Positions 11,358 to 24,424 of a stretch of DNA of 64,000 nt are shown piece after piece; position 1 is the stretch's first letter, and the number at the start of each line of letters is the position of its first letter. The notes under the pieces are model-generated. The model was not told the origin of the DNA. It saw only the letters and a list, made by a program, of their open reading frames with translations, and made no database searches. The position numbers and the translations under genes are program-made. Location: positions 1,922,001 through 1,986,000 of the forward strand of contig CM057060.1 in the NCBI GenBank assembly GCA_029945375.1, given 5' to 3'. This DNA is from Agaricus subrufescens (taxonomy: Eukaryota; Basidiomycota; Agaricomycetes; Agaricales; Agaricaceae).

Positions 11358-11785
11358 CAAGTCTTAAACTCAACCGTATGTTACCACATTTGTATTCATC
11401 CTTTGCATTTTTTTCAATACCCTTTCAATACCATTTATGACTTATGATGATACACTTAATCATATTTCTTGGAGAGAGTCAAATGACTGCTCTGTGTGGG
11501 ACTCTGTTGCCATATAGAACATTTATCCCACCAAAATCTCCGGTTTTCGCAATGCCATCAGAACCAATACTTGCTTCATCCTTCGGGACTCTAGGACCAG
11601 TGCTAGTGAACTTTTTTCCTCCTCGCTGATCTCGATACGCGCACTTGCCACATAAACCATCCAGCGTTGCGTTGGCACTGTTTCTTGTTGTTTGTCACAG
11701 ATATGTGACACTGTGACAGCAGCGAGGCGCGTGACCGCATGCACTTTGTTCTGAAATTTCCAGGTCACTCTGCTCGTCATCGTTG
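11358..11785. other. Intergenic spacer, no gene seen
   Basis: About 430 bp lie between the Hook stop and the nucleoporin start on the same strand. Open frames here are short, lack family motifs and look like shadows. It should hold the Hook 3' end and the nucleoporin promoter; I recognise no specific site. Confidence 0.5.
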
Positions 11786-14700
11786 ATGGCGTCCCCGACG
11801 GCCTCACTTGGCGGGCGCAATAGGCGCAGGCAGACAAACAAACGCCAATCCCTTTCCCGCACCAACACTCTCTTCGGTGCGATCAAGAACATCGTTACCG
11901 CGCCGCTCTCCTGGTTTGCAAGTACCGATGACTTCGAGGACACCAGGGACAATGCGGGCAAACGTAGACGGTTGGCTGCCGCGCCTACCGAACCCGCGCT
12001 GGATGATGAAGAGAGCGCACCTCGCACCAAGCGTATGAGAGTGCACAGTCCCCCGGGAGAATTGCAGCGGGAAGGGGCATATCTCGAGCCACCATCTTCG
12101 ATGTTCCAACAACCCCCCTCCATCGGCCGTTCTGTCTCAATGGGCAATCAGCCAAACACTCTTTCTCAACCTGCCGCAGCAACCACCAGTTCATATGTAC
12201 GCTCTACACTTTCCCCTCTTCGTAATCTCTCCATCTCGCGAACCATGTCGATTGACCCACCTCCGCGCCCGCAGTCCCAAGATAGAGGCGCGTTTCAAAG
12301 TCAACGCCCTTTATCTTCTCATCGAGATGGAGAGTCGTCGTCGATGGAATCGATTCATGGGCAACCGTTACTCTCCGCGCCGACAGTTCCGTCGTTTTCT
12401 CGTAGTTCTCACTCTATGCCTCGTGATCTGTCTTTGCCTTATTCCCGCCCTACCTTCCGGATGCGGACTTCTCTTACGCCTCAGCCACCACAAATACAAC
12501 GCGAAAGGTCGGAGCCTCCTTCAGTTCAGTTGTTGAGGACACATCCTACTTTTGTTAAGCCTCCACCTCTCCAGGAGGAGGATCGTGTTGGCTCCATGGA
12601 GCCCGCTCCAACCCTAGGTTCACTTGTAGACTCAACACGCCAGGTATGTGCCTGTTGATTGCATCATACCTACATATAACGTATGCTTGCTTGTAGACCC
12701 AGTCACCCGTTAGGCAACATGGCTCTATCCTCTTCGGCGGAAAGGCTCAAGCAGAAGTCAAGCCTGGTAAGTGACTTTTGATATAATTCAAGATAACGCA
12801 TTTTTCTTATCCTAATATAGAAGCGACCCGTGGTCAAAAGGCCTTACACGAGCTGGAAATTTATAAGACACCTCTTGTGCCTACGAGGCTTCGGAATAGT
12901 GTACCTAATGCGTCGATAACAGGCGTCCCCAGTCTCTTCAAGCCTCGTCGGAAATTAGTTCTTATGAAGGACGAACAACGTACTTCTGATCACAAGCTCG
13001 GACGCAAGGAAGTAGTATCTCCAGGGAAAAATGATACAAAACCGTATGCCGGTGAAGGTGGTATAAAGAAAATGCTTGCTAAACGGAAGTTAGAGTTAGA
13101 AGAGGGGGAAAGTCGGACAGAGGATCCCGCGGAAGAAAAGACTGAGAGCCTGCCTGCAAATGTTGAAGACGAAATGCAGCCCTCAGTCCCGGCGGTCCAG
13201 GAAGTACCTCCACCACCACCATTGAACGACGATTGGTACTCTCTTGCCTCGAGTTCATCCGGAAGCAACCAAGGATCGTCCTTGCGGGTTGGCCGCGCGA
13301 AGAGAAGTCACATAGATCGTCCCACAGCTCGTCCCCGAACAAGATTTTCCGCTGCCTTTGAGGATGATGGTGATGATGCCATGGCTGACCAGGAAAAAGA
13401 GATGCTCGAAGCGGCTGCAAAGAAAGCGCCTGTTTTCAACATTCCTGCTGGATTTACTTTTGCTAATAATGTGGGTCAATTTTTTTCTTTCAAAAGTAAT
13501 CATACTGATCTGTCCTACAGGCGAAGCCGATTGAGCATGACACTAGCAACGCCAAGGAGCCACCTATTAAATCACTTCCGTTCTCACTCTCGGCGGTGTC
13601 GTCGTCTCCCAAACCGGAAGCGACTGTTGCTCGATCTACATCTGCACCATTCGGAAGTACACCTGATCCGGAGAAGACTCCGTCCGTGTTTGGGAGTCCG
13701 TCCACCGCAGCTACTCCAGAGAAATCCATGGCATCTTTTGGTAGTCCACCCGCAGCATCACCAGCTCAACCGTCGGGAGAATCCAGCTCAGGAGAACCCA
13801 GCCCCAAAGGCGTCCCCAACTTTTTCGCTCGATCGGAAGCTTTCACTAAGCCTCTCGAGATCAAAGCTGCTCCACTGTTGTTGAGCTCACTGCCGTCTGA
13901 ACCTCCAAAGTTGAATGTCACTCCTCCGTCAGCGCCGTCTACTCCAGCGTTTCGAAGTGAAGCGACTCTCGCTACAGGTAGTGCTGCCCGTGAAATCAAG
14001 TCGGGTGCCACCAACCTTACTGGTTCACCTGCCCCAATCAAGGACTTGGCAAACCCTTTGTGGGATGGTGAGAAAACAATGGGAAAAGAAGTTTCGCTTC
14101 GTGATAGTACTAGCGAGCAGCCACGGCCTACCTCCATCTTTGGTTCTACTCCTCAAGCGAATTCAGATAGTCGGCCTGATGCAGTGTCTAGTACAAACTT
14201 TTTCGGTGATATGGGCAAGAACGCTACGAACAAGGCTCCCTTATCTAGTGGCACAGCATCAACATCATTTTTCACCAGTAAAACCACTTCCGATAACAAG
14301 CCTGATGTCAGTCAATCACCAATACCAGTGTCCACTGATCAGACAGCGATGGTTACAGCTCCCACCATCTCGACGAATCCTGTTCAGTCAGATGCTAGTA
14401 TGACCTTCAGTGCTTCTACTACTGATGCTCCAAAATCTTTTACCTCCATGTTTGGTGCCACGCCTAAACCCAACGCCGAGCTTAACAAGCCTTCCAACAT
14501 CTTTGGTGCTTCGTCCTCTACTCCCTCCACAGGTGCATTTTCATTTGGGCAATCCTCCAGTTCGGGACCCTCTGTTGAGGCACCCAGACCAGCAGTTCCC
14601 AACGGAGCATTTTCTTTCGGCACTTCCACAAACAGTGAAACGAAGTCTACTAGTCCCGCTCCTTTTACTTTTGGTGCACAAGATTCGAGGGAAACCAAAT

Positions 14701-15782
14701 CTTCTAGTCCTGCGCCATTTTCTTTTGGTGCACAGGATACGAAGGAAACTAAATCTTCGAGTCCTGCACCATTTTCATTTGGAGCAACGGACAAAGCGAC
14801 GAAGTCAGGAAGTCCAGCTCCTTTCAACCTTGCTGCCCCCAGTACACCTCATGCGGCCGAGAAGGCTACTCCCTTTAACTTTGGTACACCGCCCGCCAGT
14901 CCCATTCCTCCGCCAGTCTTTACGTTCGGCGCTGGAGGAAATACAACCGGTGCTGCTACGAAACCTTCCCAGGCTGATCGTCCTATTACACCGCCTAAAA
15001 ACAATGATCAAGAATTCAAGATGGAGGAAAGTCCGACACGGGACATCCAACAAACGAATAATGATAATAAACCTTCTTTTGGAAGTTTCGCGTTTGGCAA
15101 TCCGCCGTCCTCTGGATCAGTTTTATTTGGTGGCCCAACATCTGCACCTCCTGCGGCAACAGCACCTTTCCCATTCAGTTCTGGTCCCGCTTCCAATCCC
15201 TTTTCTCCCCAATCTATCAAGGAGTCGAAGTCTGAAGGGATGAAGCCTTTTTCTTTCGGGCAATCCTCCACCTCTTCATCTGGCACGGGATTTTCCTTCG
15301 GCCCCACGCAAACTGCGACGGAAAGCCCTCGACCCTCTACAGGTGGTTCTTTTAATGTTGCCGGTCCTGGCACCCCTACATCGACTACCTCGGGCTTTAC
15401 GTTTGGAGCAACACCTACCAACAACCCGTTCGGCCAGTCGTCTGGAGGGTCCGCTCCTGGCAGCCCTTCAACATTTCAATCTTCGGCTTTCAACTTTGGT
15501 GCTCCTTCTGGCGGTGGTACTTTCTCTTTTGGTAGCCAGCCTGCGTCTCCAGCTACTGGTGCCACTAGTTTGCCTCCAGCGGCAACATCAGTCACGTTCG
15601 GTGGTGGGGGCACAGGGTTTGGCTCAGCTCCAAGTTCACCCTTCTCTGCTCCAACCCAGATCGCTCCCTCCACTTCTTCTGGAGGTACACTGTTTACCAT
15701 TGGTTCAGCTCCACCACCTCAAGCTGGTGGACAAAATCGAGTCATCAAGAAGCTTCCCAACAGGACTCGCGCCAAGCGGTGA
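11786..15782 (+). CDS. FG-repeat nucleoporin, Nup1-like nuclear basket component
   Basis: This is a large FG nucleoporin of roughly 1,250 aa. The start is ATG at 11786; the TTG before it is not a start. The basic N-terminus (GGRNRRRQTNKRQSLSR) is followed at residues 29-44 by LFGAIKNIVTAPLSWF, which can form an amphipathic helix like the membrane-binding helix of Nup1/Nup60. Next comes a Ser/Pro-rich region with putative NLS clusters (GKRRRL, RTKRMR), then a Ser/Thr/Pro-rich C-terminal half. That half carries about 15-20 FG motifs (FSFG, FTFG, FNFG, NPFG), including a tandem 18-residue repeat. The end RVIKKLPNRTRAKR is strongly basic. FG domains bind transport receptors in the pore. Three or four introns, e.g. 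before TQSPVRQHG and before AKPIEHDTS. Orthology to Nup1 is inferred from architecture. Confidence 0.8.
14637..14827 (+). repeat. Tandem 54-bp coding repeat (18-aa FG unit, about 3.5 copies)
   Basis: Units start at 14637, 14691 and 14745, exactly 54 bp apart, and encode ETKS(T/S)SPAPF(T/S)FGAQD plus two residues. A degenerate partial fourth unit (TKSGSPAPF) follows. Copies two and three are nearly identical in protein, suggesting fairly recent in-frame duplication inside the FG domain. Confidence 0.9.
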
Positions 15783-16468
15783 TTCTCCCAGTCTGAAAAT
15801 AGGACCAACAAACCCCATATTCAATTTGCGTCTTTATGTTGCTGTCTCTTTGATGTTGCTTTTGGTCCTGCATCTCATTCCAGTCTATCTCCGAAGGATT
15901 GTTACTTTGGCTGCACGACGACTCATATATCATCATCATCGACAGTCACTGTATCCGTAAGGAGTTTATTAATTCCTTGTCCACCTCATGTTCAAGATTT
16001 TGCTCGGCTCAAGGCCGAGAGGTATTTTGTGTAGTTCGCCCCTCGCTTTCCCGCTGTGTTATCTTAGGGTGGTAGATATGTAGTTGGGTCATTTTCGGCT
16101 TAAGGCCATTACTTTGTCGGTACAGTGTTTTCATCATTCATTTAGGGGGGTTTTTGTTTGATGCCACCATCCTCTTTCCATCATCTCCCTGCGTTTCATG
16201 TGGACAATGCAATACGGCTGCTGATTACATTGCTTCTCCTATTTCCAAGATTTCCTCGTCGCTTATTGTATACTCATTCACACATGTACACATCCTCTGC
16301 CTAATATGCAATTCGCGCTCACCTCAGATGCCTTTATCGCATCCTGGTTCAGAAGTGAATGAAAAAGTAGCATGTATCCGCTTTCAATATACCCAAACTT
16401 TGATTGTTTGATTAATAACCCGATACAGTGTCAGTAATATATCGTAATTGCTTGCTACGTACTAGCAT
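15783..16468. other. Intergenic spacer, no gene seen
   Basis: About 690 bp between the nucleoporin stop and the RNA cyclase start. It is AT-richer than the flanking exons. Reading frames up to 85 codons occur but carry no motif. It contains the presumed nucleoporin 3' UTR and cyclase promoter. Confidence 0.5.
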
Positions 16469-17899
16469 ATGGCTCCCCACCTACAGATAATCAACGGAAG
16501 TGTTCTTGAAGGAGGGGGGCAAATCCTTCGTAATTCTATCTCGCTAGCAGCTCTCTTACAAAAACCTGTCCGAATTGAAAACATCCGAGCTGGCAGATCA
16601 CAGCCAGGCCTGAAAAATCAACATCGCACTGGTGAGTGTGCAGTAACTCATACATATTGAAAAGGAACCACTCATAAAGCAGTGGGTTGTTCTTGCATTC
16701 TTATTACTGTATCATAGGTCTGGACCTTGTTACTCGCATAGCATCAGCTCAACTAACAGGTGCCTCTAATGGATCAACAAACGTTGAATTTAGACCAGGA
16801 GGGATAGAACTTCCGGGACAATGGAAGGCGGATACAGTCACTGCGGGTGCTACGACGTTACTGCTGCAAATTGCCTTGCCATTGTTGCTTTTCCAATCTG
16901 CAAAGTCGAGGTTATCGCCAAGACCAAGTATACTGACTTTATTGGGTGGAACCAACGCAGAGCAAGCACCTCAAGTGGATTATATCCAACACGTCTTTTT
17001 ACCATTCTTCCGGAATCATTTCTTACCGCGGCCGACATTGGAACAAGATACTGAGACCACCACCAACGCGAGAATTCAACTCGATATTAGAAAAAGAGGG
17101 TATTATCCAAAAGGTGGAGGAGAAATTGATATTCGGGTGTGGCCACTACAACCGGGCCAGAAGCTCCCTGCTGTGAACTTGGTAGAGAGAAATCGGTTGG
17201 TGGCTATCCACGGCTTGGCCCATTGTGCGGGATTACCGAGAGTAGTGGGAGATGGGATGAGTCAGGGGGCCACGACAAGAATTAAAGAATGGACTGATAT
17301 AAATGGGTTTGTAATTACAGACAATGGTGTTGCTCCCGCAGTTGAAGGTGAAACGGTGAACCGGGTGTTGATGGATATTAATGTGAAACGGGAGCCGAAT
17401 GGGTCGACGAAAGGAGCAGGGAGTGGAATTGTGTTGTGGGCGGAATTCGAGAATGGAGTGGTTATTGGAGGTAGTGCTGTTGGAAAGAAAGGTTTGGAGC
17501 CTCGCGAGGTTGGAAAGAGCGCGGCCGAAGAATTGATCAAGGGTATTGAGGCAGGAGGATGCGTTGATGAGGTGAGCCTGGGTAGATTGAAGCACCGAAG
17601 AGCATGAACTAAATTATTGGTTTATTTGACGCAGTGGATGCAAGACCAGATCATCATTTTCATGGCTCTTGCAGAGGGCAAGAGTAAGGTGAGGTGTGGT
17701 ACAAAAGAATTGACTTTACACACAAGGTCGGTGTTGAGTGACATATCTTCTGGACATTCCGATTGATGTATGGCAACGTAAATATAGGACTGCGATCTGG
17801 GTTGCTGAACAGTTAACGGAGGCTAAATTTGATGTGGAGCAAGAGGATAGGGGAGAGTGGACGATCCGGTGCGAGGGAATGGGATTTCCCATGTCATAA
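16469..17899 (+). CDS. RTCA: RNA 3'-terminal phosphate cyclase
   Basis: This enzyme converts RNA 3'-phosphates to 2',3'-cyclic phosphates through an adenylylated intermediate. There are four exons: 16469-16631, 16718-17571, 17635-17726 and 17788-17899, summing to 407 codons. The N-terminus [20 protein letters not shown] is the family signature. The middle shows [20 protein letters not shown] and [14 protein letters not shown], diagnostic of the true cyclase (RtcA) rather than the inactive Rcl1 branch. The third and fourth exons supply the conserved tail [17 protein letters not shown] ... [18 protein letters not shown] ... CEGMGFPMS. The apparent stop at 17605-17607 lies inside the third intron and is not the gene end. 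It is convergent with CDC50, 123 bp apart. Confidence 0.93.
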
Positions 17900-18022
17900 T
17901 AGTAATATAGGGAACATAAGTAATATTCATCAAACAACGTATGAAGACACTAAGGTAGTAAGGAGCTAACGATTCTCTTAAAAAATCCGATCTACAAATT
18001 ACAGCGTGGAGTGGGGAGCCAA

Positions 18023-19443
18023 TCACCGGTTCCATGAGAGAAGAGACATGTCGCCCAGTCGTCTGATTAAAGCTGTGTGAGCAGGACTCGGGTTAGAATT
18101 GATATTGCCGAAGACATACCTTGGCCTGATGAGATGCCGTGCGGTGCCTAGAGTGGCAACTAAGAAGAAGAAGGACGCGGATGCGATATACGCCCAGCCG
18201 AGGAAGGGATTCTTGCCCCCGAGCCAAGAGACGGTGGAAATGACGAATGCCTTGGTACCCTTGTAGTTGGTAACGGGGAAGTCTGTAGCAGCGATATTAG
18301 CAAGAAGAAAGAGGTGATATGGGTACAGAATACGGACTAAGACCAATGACAACTCGATAGATTCCCTCGCGCAATATATCGTGATCATTTCTGCCATAGA
18401 GCTTGGTGAAAGTGGGGAGACCTGCTGTGCGCATCCAGTTTTGGAAATGCTCGTCCTCTTTTAAGTTGGGAATGTTGTCTTTATTGTAGCCATTGGGGTA
18501 GCGTTTCTCCCAGTTGGGAGGAGGAACGATCTGCGAGTAGTCGCTGTAGCCGTGATCACTAACAGGATCCTCGACATATTTATTGCGTTCTCCAGACCAG
18601 GTGATACCCTTGGCAGTAAAGGCGTAGGGGACTGGCTCTTGGTTCGTGCTGTTGCTGTCGTTCTGTAGGAAAGGGGTGTAGAACGTGTCTAAGGACAAGC
18701 GGAGTGAGCAGAAATGAGGATGAAAATAGAGAGAGAGCAGACCGTTGAAAATGGAGTTTGCAATTAATCCACAAGGGTAGATAGCGACGTGGTTGGTGGT
18801 ACCGAGAGGAGCGCAGTCGCTGCCGTCGAGATCGCCCGGAGAGACGTAGTGACCGAAAAGTTGGTCTGCATTCTGGCTCTTTACATAGCGCCTATGATTC
18901 TGATAGAAGTTGGTGAGCTTGTAGTAGAAGAAGATAGATGGGTCGAGGTGGACGGGGACATGGAATTCGACGATGCATTGCTCTTGATTAGACACGTCGA
19001 GGTTGTTGTTGCCTCTGTTGTCGAGGTAGGCGTAGCGGGGCGGCTGTATCTGGAGACCGCCGTTCCCGGCGCTGAGACGGTAGGAGTACTTGTTGGGTGG
19101 GAGCGGGGTGAAGGAGAGGGAGGAGTTTGTTGAAGGAGTGAGGCTCTGGCAGTCTGTGTAGTCGAATATCATTTCGGAGACCAAGGCGGAGCCCCAGATG
19201 AGGACGCCGCCAATGGGGGCAAAGATGAAGCCGATGATGAAGAGGGTGGGGAGGACGGTCTTGGGGGTGAGGATGGGCTGCCATGCCTTGAGCCGCTGCT
19301 GCTTGAAGGCGGTGTCTGGGACGGGGTGAGCTCGCAGGCGCAGAGAGAGAAGGAGAAGACGCACTGGCGGGGCGGCGCCAGCCCTGCTTTTTCTCGCTGT
19401 TGCCCTCGGTGGAGGCAGCCTTCTTGCGGTTGAAGAGGGGCAT
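18023..19443 (-). CDS. CDC50: Cdc50/Lem3-family flippase beta subunit
   Basis: This is the accessory subunit that brings P4-ATPase phospholipid flippases out of the ER and supports their transport cycle. The first exon encodes MPLFNRKKAASTEGNSEKKQ followed by GWRRPA; an intron joins it to NTAFKQQRLKAWQPILTPKT, the family N-terminus. Transmembrane segment 1 is TLFIIGFIFAPIGGVLIWGS. The lumenal domain has the conserved cysteines (YTDCQ, EQCIVEF, SDCAPLG, YPCGLIANSIFN) and PVHLDPSIFFYYKLTNFYQN. Transmembrane segment 2 is near the end (FFFLVATLGTARH), followed by the cytoplasmic end RLGDMSLLSWNR. About 400 aa, normal for the family. Its start faces MCMBP, with about 50 bp between the two start codons, so the promoter region is shared. 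Confidence 0.94.
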
Positions 19444-19495
19444 GGTGGGAGGAAGAAGGAGAGGGATGATGGATTTCTGGCGGTGCTCCGGCCTT

Positions 19496-21443
19496 ATGGT
19501 CTCTGCTCCCGTAGCCGATGCTCTGCTCAGCCCGGCCGCCGCCCTCGCCGCCCTCTTCGACCCCCGCAGGCCCCTCGCCGCCTTCCCTGCTGCCGTCACC
19601 GAGCACTTTGCCGCCCTCTTCGGCCCCCCCGCAGCCTTTGCAGAGCTCCCCGCCCTCAGCGTCCTCCACCCGCCTCAGCTCTTCCCCCAAAATGCCCTCG
19701 TCGCCTTCCGTGCCGTCGTCCAGGACACCTCTCCCTCCCCCTCCATATATCTAGCAAAGACCCCCTCCGACGGGCCCGGCGGATGGGGCCTATCTGTCCC
19801 AGATCTCCAAGAACCCGATCCTGCTCATCTGGCACAGTGCACCGTCCTCTGGGCGACTTCTGTCCCTGGAGAGTCCCTCTGGTGCACCCAGCAGTCTACT
19901 AGTCCATACCGTACGTCTACGCCCTCTCCTGATCTTCTTTCAGTGACGTCTTTTGCAGAAGAGACCAAAGATGGCGAGTCCCATACGCCCGCCCGTCCCC
20001 ACAAATTCCCCCTGCCTGGCACCTCTCACATTGGAGTTCAAGTCAAGGTAAATTAATCCGTCGTCGATCAGACGTGGCACCAACCAGCTTCAATCTAGAT
20101 CTACGACTCCAATCTCGCCGACAGTCTCAAGCCATCAGATCTCACCACTTTTATAGGTATCCTCACAACAGAGCCGTACGTTCCGCCTCCCCACAGTATT
20201 CCATCCCGTCCTCACTAGCTGGTAAGGTTCTACTCTCAAGACTTTGAGCCTTTGTCGGATACGAGCGATGCCGTCCCTACGCTACATGTCCTCTCAGTCT
20301 GTTCCACCCCACCGACTATCATTCCTCGTACCTTCCCTGTGTCTTCTATCCCATCTCAGATACAAACAATCAGAGATGCGCTCTTGACTTGGATTGCAGA
20401 CGAAAGTCTTGGGGGTGACAAGCATGCCGCCGAGTGGGTCCTCCTCTCAGCCATCGCCAGAACGTATGCCTGTCCAACACCATCGCCCTTAACCATCGCC
20501 AACCTTCTTTTCCAGACATTCCAGAACGCCTCCTATATATCCTCCCTCACTCACTGTATCTTCCTTCCCAGCTCCCTCCGATGCATCCGCAAAACCAACT
20601 CTGAGTCTCGTCCTCTCTCTCCTCCTCCCGATCACCTGCACGCTTCCGTTATCCTTAGACACAATAAACGGAACACCGTTTTTGCCGGAATCCAAAAATG
20701 AAGATCTGCACAGTGGCTGGCTCCAGGTCCCTCAGGGTACTCTCTACATCCTAACCGAGAGCGGCATCACGGAGGGAAGTGTTCTCGGCAAAGGACTGTT
20801 GAATTTGCGAGCCATCCAGGACATGATCAACGGGCAAACTCTAGACTATATATTCCCTTTCAGCCGGTTCACCTTCCCCACAGATGTGAGCTTTCTAGTT
20901 CTCACCCAGGGAAAGAAGAGTGCCTTCTTCCAGGTCCTAGTCCCTTTTTCCGTTCTTCCTTCAACACTTCCTAATCCTTCTTGCAGACATCTAACAATGT
21001 GACGCTGAAACCACATAGGGATTCTGACTTGTTTAAACCACTTAATCAAGTAAAACTGCCAGACGAAGAGGTTTTAGAACAATGGAGAGACTTTATCGGT
21101 GGCAGTAAAATAGGGACTGTCACTGTTGAAGATGAGACCGCTCAAGTAGGTTATTTCTCTGACCTGTTGAACGCGGCCCATCTGAAGTACACCGGGTAGT
21201 ATATCCAGGAAGACTTTGTCAATGAACGCAAGGCAGCACAAGGAACAGGATCTATGACTTCAGACGATTTAATCCACCGCATGATCACCGCGAGGTTTGT
21301 TTAAGTCCGCCCATCATCAGTAACCAAATTTTTCAAATCAGTCATTTAGGCTACTGGCTCTCTCTTATCATGAAACCCGGGTTACAAAGGATATATGGGA
21401 AAAAACAAAGGCTCTTGATCTGGAGAGAAGGTCGAGAATATGA
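19496..21443 (+). CDS. MCMBP: Mini-chromosome maintenance complex-binding protein
   Basis: MCMBP (ETG1 in plants) binds MCM2-7 subunits, supports assembly or unloading of the replicative helicase and is nuclear. The preferred start MVSAPVADALLSPAAALAAL matches the fungal family; in-frame ATGs at 19466 and 19469 would add ten residues. Conserved blocks: PQNALVAFRAVVQD, FPLPGTSHIGVQVK joined to IYDSNLADSLKPSD with FIGILTTEP, and EWVLLSAIARTYA. The final exons read SDDLIHRMITAR, LLALSYHETRVTKDIWEK and ALDLERRSRI, with TGA at 21441-21443. About 520 aa in some eight exons. Convergent with the phosphoglucomutase-family gene, 101 bp apart. Confidence 0.86.
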
Positions 21444-21544
21444 GCTTCGGCATATAGTCGTTGTTCGACCCTACCAGTGGAACGTAAATTGCAGTCTCAA
21501 TCAGTTTACTGTTTCTGCTGTACTGGCACATTTTATGCCCTGAC

Positions 21545-24306
21545 TTAAGACCTTCCAAGTCCGTGTTTACCGGCCTCAAACCAGACGTCTCCTAATTCTT
21601 CAACAACCTGGACTAAAATATTTCTGACAGCGTCGCGATCTTGGCCGCTTCCTTCGAGGTAATATTTGATCTATGCATGTCCTCATTAGTTGTTCGAGAC
21701 AAACGCGAGGCCAGTCCGCACCTTTGGCTCAGTACCGCTCGTACTATCCGCTCCGTCAGTTTTTGGCCAAAGACTACACAATCCTGTAAATTAACATACC
21801 GCGTGGTAAGGACTATCTTCGTGCCCTCCTTATTTTCGGCCCGGAACTGGATCATATGCCCTGAAGACAATGGGAGGGTCGGCTTGTACGTCGGAGGATT
21901 CGTGCTGTCGTAGCCGATAGTAAGATCTATGACAGCATTTATAGTTAGGCCCGCAATGTGCTGCGGATAAGATGGCGATGATGACGACTAGTAAATGTCA
22001 GAATTTGCCAGCAGGCGGGCCAGAATAACTCTTACGTCAAAGTTTCGAATTCTGGTGAATATGGCATCGATAGTCGAAGGATTCTTGCAAATAAAGTAAC
22101 CATTGTTCGTCTAGTACTTTCGTGAGACGAGCAGGGACTCTTGTCAGGTCGACTTACCTGAAAGTAGCCATACCTAGCTTTGTCTTTCAGTAAATATGGA
22201 GTCTTTTAAATAGTGACACCCACTTTTTGTACAGACTATCTAGGTGATCCCGGAGAGTCTGTCCCTTGGCTCGCAAAGCTGCAACCAGTTGAACAAAGAC
22301 CATCTTGAAAATCAATGGATCAGATCAATGTGTCGCCTACCTTCCATGTTCACTTACGGTAGCAGCGACACCATCTTTGTCCCGAATTTCATCCCCAAAC
22401 ATAAATCCAATAGCTTCTTCATAGCCAAATTCCACTTGGTACCCAGCTTTGACGAGATCTAGAGCTGTGTTTCCTATATATTTAAACCCAGTTAAACACT
22501 GCGCAAACTTGAAGCCTTCGACTCTGGCCATAGCTTCGATCATCTTGGAGCTAACGGCCGACGCCACCATCGCGAGGTTGGCCAGAGAGTTGCCTGATTT
22601 CAGATTCGCATAGGTACTAACCACATGACTAGCAAATAGGGTGCCGAGCTGGTCTCCTGTGAAAATGGTCCATGTTCCATCAGCACTAAACAATATCAGT
22701 TACTCGACGTCAGAAGAAGACAAAAGACAACTAACCTACGTTCAGCACCCGAGAACCTGTCAGAATCCGGATCTTGAGCAAGGATATAAGACGCCCCTTC
22801 CAGTTCAGCTGTTGCCATTGCGAGATCCTAATTGAATAACATGATGCTTTGTCCAAAAGAGATACTAAATAACGTACAAGAGCGCCTTTCTCCTCCGGGT
22901 TCGGGAAACGCACAGTTGGGAAGTCGGGATCAGGCTTCTGCTGTTCTTTGACAGGAATAAAAAAGCCAAAACCGAAACTTTCGAAAGCTTTCTTGATATA
23001 ATAGTCACTGACGCCATGCATGGATGTGTTCACAAACTTAAGAGAGGCATTTTCATTGAGCCGCCTGTAGCGCATGTATTAGGCCTAGAGACAGAAAACG
23101 CTTTGTGAAAACCTCACTTGTCGATGAGAAGGTGAGCAGAAAGAGAGTCGAAATAGGCGTCGTGCATTTCAAGTGTAACGTCTGAAGACAGCTTTGACGT
23201 TGCGACACTGTCGGTGTTCCAAGTTGCAGGTCCCAACTGTGATTCTATAGATTTGGATATGCCTCGGTCGTGAGGTTCAATGATCTTTAACGTCAATATT
23301 ATAAATCGTCCTTTACACAGAAAAAAAAAGACAGACCTGAACCGCGTTTTCCCAATATACCTGTAGTCGTAGTTGTGTAGGAATATTAATGAGGTCCTAT
23401 TCTTCACTTTCTCACCTTGTATCCATTATCATCCTACGGAAACTTCAGCCCCCACTTCGAAAGCAATAAGGATGTGCTTTGATCACCTTTGGATTATGAC
23501 TGGCTAGAAGAAAAGTAAGAAACACTGGAAAAACATCTGAGTAAAATGGTTACCGGTGATCATGACACCGCAAGCTGCGTGTAGACGCTTGACGCTGAAA
23601 GGGACCCTTGAGAAAGAGCAGGTTAGAGATGAAATTTGAGAGAAAACATTTATACGCACATGGGGGTGTGGACGATGTCCTGGAAGACGAAGACTTTCAT
23701 ATTCATGGCAAGGAAAGCCGCGGCAGTGAGCTTGGCCCAGTGTGCTGAGTTGTGTCTATGGTCATGACCTATGACAACGCCGCGACTGAGAGCATCAGGA
23801 ACCTCTTGTATGACATACGCAGCCAGTCCCTTCCCATAGCTATATGATGCGTTTCTGCACTATGTACGAAATATCGCACCTGAGAGGCCAGTATGATAAT
23901 CAGGTCTATAGACTGATGGTAGGTATCTCGACTTCTGGTGCTCCGAAATTGACTTGCCGTTCATCCGTGCCCATCCAGCTTCCATCCTGCCCCGAAGGCC
24001 TATATTTAGATGTCATGCTCGGAGCGGAGTAGCAAGATCGGACTCTCCCTACCAGCAGTTCCAAACTGGATGCGAGGGCTACAAGATAGTTAGCGGATGT
24101 GTTGGGTTGAAAGACTGTGACATGTACCGCATCCGGCTTTCAAGTTCCTTGACATTACCAGAGTCCCGTAGTTCCTGGATCTCTTTGCGTGTTGCGTCGT
24201 TCTGGTGAGAGAGTGAGCAAGAGCAAAGTTCGCAAGTGGCATCAGTTAAACTGACTTTATCGAGGTCGAGCCAACGAGTGACCAGCTGGGAGAGTTGTCC
24301 TTCCAT
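21545..24306 (-). CDS. PRM15: Phosphoglucomutase/phosphopentomutase, PGM2-like
   Basis: An alpha-D-phosphohexomutase of the PGM2/Prm15 branch, which interconverts ribose- or deoxyribose-1- and 5-phosphates and, less well, glucose phosphates. The start MEGQLSQLVTRWLDLDK is typical. Visible motifs: active-site serine loop GVMITASHNPK (split by an intron inside Ala); metal-binding loop QDPDSDRFSGAER; sugar-specificity loop GYEEAIGFMFGD; phosphate-binding loop TTRTSGTEPKIKYYLEGSG. The end is DVWFEAGKHGLGRS. There are many introns (about 15), so the coding length is around 610 aa, as expected for this branch. Its start is 118 bp from the uL15m gene, in divergent orientation. Confidence 0.92.
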
Positions 24307-24424
24307 GATCAGGTCAGAGTGCGGGGAATACAACTATGAGTGATAAGATAGCGCGTTATTTGGCAGCGACCTCGGAGCCAAACAACGACTATTTCGCGCT
24401 GGACATTGCACTGTGGCCTGTTCA

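Noticed and set aside
17572..17634. Stop codon at 17605-17607 as the end of the RNA cyclase gene
   Set aside because: It falls in a 63-base GT-AG intron; the conserved C-terminal exons follow and end at 17899.
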